A stretch of 64,000 nt of DNA from Marinilactibacillus piezotolerans (GTDB lineage: Bacteria > Bacillota > Bacilli > Lactobacillales > Carnobacteriaceae_A): the NCBI RefSeq assembly GCF_900169305.1, contig NZ_FWDP01000003.1, positions 124,001-188,000 of the forward strand, read 5' to 3'. Positions 62,058 through 64,000 of this stretch are shown here, one piece after another. The notes beneath the pieces were generated by a model. That model ran no database searches. It saw only the letters and a list, made by a program, of their open reading frames with translations, and was not told the DNA's origin. The first letter of the stretch is position 1; each line of letters opens with the position of its first letter. The position numbers and the translations under genes are program-made.

Positions 62058-62513
62058 ATGTGGCAGTACAAACAGTTGGAAGAATTAAGCGCAAAAGATC
62101 TGCATTTGATCTTACGAGAAAGAACAAAGGTATTTGTGGTGGAACAGGCTGCCGCATATCAGGAAGTCGATGATATCGATCTTTATGCTACACACTTAGT
62201 GAAACGCTGCAAAGATCGTGTAGAAGCTTACTGCCGTGTTTATGTAAAAGACGGCTATGCAAGAATTGGACGCGTTATGGTGCCTGAAAGCTGCCGTAAC
62301 TTAGGATACGGGCGTGAATTACTGCAGGTTGCTCTGAATTATATTGGTGTAAGATATCCTAAAAGAGATATTCAAATTCAAGCAGAAGCCTATTTAAAAC
62401 AGTTTTACGAGTCATTCGGATTCGAGATCATCTCTGACTTGTATTACGACGAGAACATCGCACACTACGATATGAAACTAAAAGCGAAAGTCCCTGCATC
62501 TGTTCAAGAATAA
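62058..62513 (+). CDS. GNAT acetyltransferase, ElaA-like
   Basis: 151-aa protein. The N terminus WQYKQLEELSAKDLHLILRERTKVFVVEQAAAYQEVDDIDLYATHL, including the phrase VFVVEQ and the downstream DxxDxxxxHL, is diagnostic for ElaA-type GNAT proteins. The acetyl-CoA loop is ARIGRVMVPESCRNLGYGRELL and the C-terminal half AEAYLKQFYESFGFEIIS is complete. ATG at 62058 is preceded by AGGAGG at an unusually long distance of about 14 bases. Substrate unknown. Confidence 0.88.
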   Translation: MWQYKQLEELSAKDLHLILRERTKVFVVEQAAAYQEVDDIDLYATHLVKRCKDRVEAYCRVYVKDGYARIGRVMVPESCRNLGYGRELLQVALNYIGVRYPKRDIQIQAEAYLKQFYESFGFEIISDLYYDENIAHYDMKLKAKVPASVQE

Positions 62514-62588
62514 AGTTCAAGATTAAAACAGATTTTTCAATAAGAATAGAAGCTGGTCGAGATATTGAATCAGCTGATAAAAATGGCA

Positions 62589-62634
62589 AAGCCGAGCAGA
62601 ATGGTACTTTTGTATAAGTCTGTTCGGCTTTTCT
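62589..62634 (+). terminator. Terminator after the ElaA-like gene
   Basis: AAGCCGAGCAGA pairs with TCTGTTCGGCTT (one G-U), followed by TTCT. Same kind as the hairpin at 29173-29215. Confidence 0.75.
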
Positions 62635-62639
62635 CTGCT

Positions 62640-62785
62640 TAATCAACTGGTTTTCCTGATCTTTTTGCTCGTTTATTGCGGTAAACAAAACCTTGACCAT
62701 TTCGTCTAATTCCTTGTTGAGCAGATGAGGGGCGCTATATTGGCCGCAGTTTCTCTATCAGCTACGGTTGTTTTCATTTTTTCAA
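62640..62785 (-). pseudogene. Fragment of a coiled-coil or regulator gene
   Basis: The minus strand starts MKTTVADRETAANIAPLIC (about 62779) and is stopped; in another frame LLNKELDEMVKVLFTAINEQ and KDQENQLIKQRKAEQ follow. The helical second part resembles the tails of small plasmid-type MerR/HTH proteins. Its opening words MKT-ETAA recur near 61560. Non-functional. Confidence 0.35.
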
Positions 62786-62790
62786 ATCTA

Positions 62791-63198
62791 CTAGCGTACA
62801 AACGCGATGCCTGTCTTTTCATTATCCGCTTTTGTAAACCCGTTTTTCTCATAGAATTGAATGGTCTTGTCTTGATAATCAGTCATCAGTACTGTCTGCC
62901 GGACCATTTGATTAGCCTCCAGCATCTTTTGTAATAGCGTACTTCCGATCCCTTTCCCCTGATAAGCTTCTTTCACAAGAATATCTTGTATGTACAGAAT
63001 ATAAACGCCATCTCCAACCGCTCGTGTCAGACCCACAAGCTCGTCATCACTCCAAGCGGAAATCACATGCAGGGAATTCGGCACAATGGCTTTCAAAACA
63101 GTTTCATCTTGAGTATAAGCTGTCCACTGTACATCTGTATACAAAGCTCTCAGCTGTTCAATGTCGATGGTTTTTGTTGTTTTATATGTAACGGTCAT
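62791..63198 (-). CDS. GNAT-family N-acetyltransferase
   Basis: 135-aa protein. Motif A is seen as IQDILVKEAYQGKGIGSTLLQKML (near 70-93), followed by TVLMTDYQDKTIQFYEKNGFTK. It resembles the small YhbS-like acetyltransferases of Gram-positives; substrate unknown. Transcribed toward the ElaA-like gene from the opposite strand. Confidence 0.88.
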   Translation of the reverse strand: MTVTYKTTKTIDIEQLRALYTDVQWTAYTQDETVLKAIVPNSLHVISAWSDDELVGLTRAVGDGVYILYIQDILVKEAYQGKGIGSTLLQKMLEANQMVRQTVLMTDYQDKTIQFYEKNGFTKADNEKTGIAFVR

Positions 63199-63300
63199 CT
63201 TTTCACTCCTCGTATAATCAGTTTATCATTTTTATTAGGTAAGACAATATAGAAAAGAAACCAGGTTAAAGACTGGTTTCCTCTCCATTATCATTAACGA

Positions 63301-64000
63301 CTATTTCTCAGAACTAAACCAGCTTTGGGTCCGGTTTGCTATTTTAACCAGAAACAGCATTACTGGGACTTCTACAAGTACCCCGACCACTGTCGCTAAT
63401 GTTGCTCCGGAGTTTAAGCCGAATAGTGAAATCGATAAAGCAACAGACAGCTCAAAGAAGTTGCTGGCACCGATCATTGCTGAAGGAGCAGCAATGTTAT
63501 ACGGCAATTTGCAAGCGTAGGCTCCAAAATAAGTGATGCTGAATATCAAAATGGTTTGTATAATCAGCGGAACTGAAATCAGTAGGATATGAAACGGGTT
63601 CTGCACAATTCGTTCTCCCTGAAACGAAAAGATAGTCACTAAGGTCATCAATAAACCGATCATAGTGACACGGTCGAATTTCTCAATAAAGACATTCTCG
63701 AAGTAACGACTGCCTTTTTGATTGATTACCCATTTTCTCACAACGATTCCTAACGCCAGAGGAACAACAACAAATAATACAGTGGATAAGATCAACGTGT
63801 TCCAAGGAACAACGATGTTTCCGACACCTAAAAGCAGCGCAACGATCGGCGCAAATAATACTAGTATAATAATGTCATTAACAGAGACTTGCACCAATGT
63901 ATAAGCCGGGTCTCCGTTGGTCAGCTTGCTCCAGACGAATACCATCGCCGTACAGGGTGCGGCACCTAATAAAACAGCACCGGCAATATATTCTCTGGCC
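63301..64000 (-). CDS. ACR3-type arsenite efflux transporter (3' part)
   Basis: About 233 C-terminal residues; the gene runs off the right edge. Reading in from the edge the frame gives AREYIAGAVLLGAAPCTAMV and FVWSKLTNGDPAYTLVQVSVNDI, which contains the GAAPCTAMVFVWS motif with the essential Cys of ACR3 arsenite exporters (BASS superfamily). It continues through about six helices to ANRTQSWFSSEK. No ArsR or arsenate reductase gene lies in the window. Likely an arsenite or antimonite exporter. Confidence 0.9.
   Translation of the reverse strand, partial: AREYIAGAVLLGAAPCTAMVFVWSKLTNGDPAYTLVQVSVNDIIILVLFAPIVALLLGVGNIVVPWNTLILSTVLFVVVPLALGIVVRKWVINQKGSRYFENVFIEKFDRVTMIGLLMTLVTIFSFQGERIVQNPFHILLISVPLIIQTILIFSITYFGAYACKLPYNIAAPSAMIGASNFFELSVALSISLFGLNSGATLATVVGVLVEVPVMLFLVKIANRTQSWFSSEK

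Noticed and set aside
62428-62700. 90-codon minus-strand gene overlapping the ElaA-like gene
   Set aside because: It runs through the terminator and the 3' end of a real gene; only its first 30 codons look coding and these are part of a relic.

Overview
The window looks like chromosomal DNA from a low-GC Gram-positive of the order Lactobacillales. Phosphoketolase, an L-lactate oxidase, class I aldolase, sortase-anchored glycosidase, a T-box riboswitch and the block rsmG-parA-parB-DUF951-ychF-DUF1129-guaB all fit the Carnobacteriaceae (Marinilactibacillus/Alkalibacterium-like). That placement is inference from gene content; no rRNA or tRNA gene was seen. Layout from left to right: (1) 1-3995, an oligopeptide ABC transporter split into divergent units, with permeases on the minus strand under a T-box leader and a double-ATPase protein on the plus strand. 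(2) 4041-15137, a carbohydrate block: a GH13 alpha-glucosidase, then a minus-strand galactan locus (LacI-type regulator, binding protein, two permeases, GH42 beta-galactosidase, wall-anchored GH53 endo-galactanase) with a promoter carrying an exact match to the cre consensus. (3) 15205-26045, an orphan JetD/TIGR02679-like protein, a membrane-anchored subtilase, and a minus-strand ABC-2 exporter cassette with a lipoprotein and two paralogous membrane proteins of unknown function. (4) 26173-40073, an OpuC-type osmoprotectant transporter, an M20 amidohydrolase, class I aldolase, SbcCD, cupin, a lipoprotein, TruA and lactate oxidase. (5) 40331-53476, an IS remnant abutting a broken MFS gene, a glutamine-type transporter, two GDPD-family proteins flanking a 52-bp tandem array, an SDR, phosphoketolase, sortase A next to a decayed surface-protein gene, a deoxynucleoside kinase, Ogt and a CPBP protein. 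(6) 53599-60000, the guaB to rsmG block with a parS-like site. (7) 60210-64000, an Rgg-like regulator, a possible small RNA, a decayed stretch, two GNAT acetyltransferases and the 3' part of an ACR3-type arsenite transporter. How it works together: GanB at the wall would cut galactan, GanSPQ would import the oligosaccharides (its ATPase is not in the window) and GanA would hydrolyse them inside. SrtA could anchor GanB. Aldolase, phosphoketolase and lactate oxidase indicate mixed fermentative metabolism with oxygen-dependent lactate use. ParAB, the parS-like site and SbcCD serve chromosome maintenance. Strongest leads for follow-up: two unrelated non-coding tandem arrays (51-bp and 52-bp units), the orphan JetD-like Toprim protein, the uncharacterised ABC-2/lipoprotein/twin-protein cassette, the T-box on a peptide transporter with a probable UGC specifier, and the candidate RNA at about 61243-61412. 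Residue numbers and domain limits were counted by hand and are approximate unless a single residue is named.
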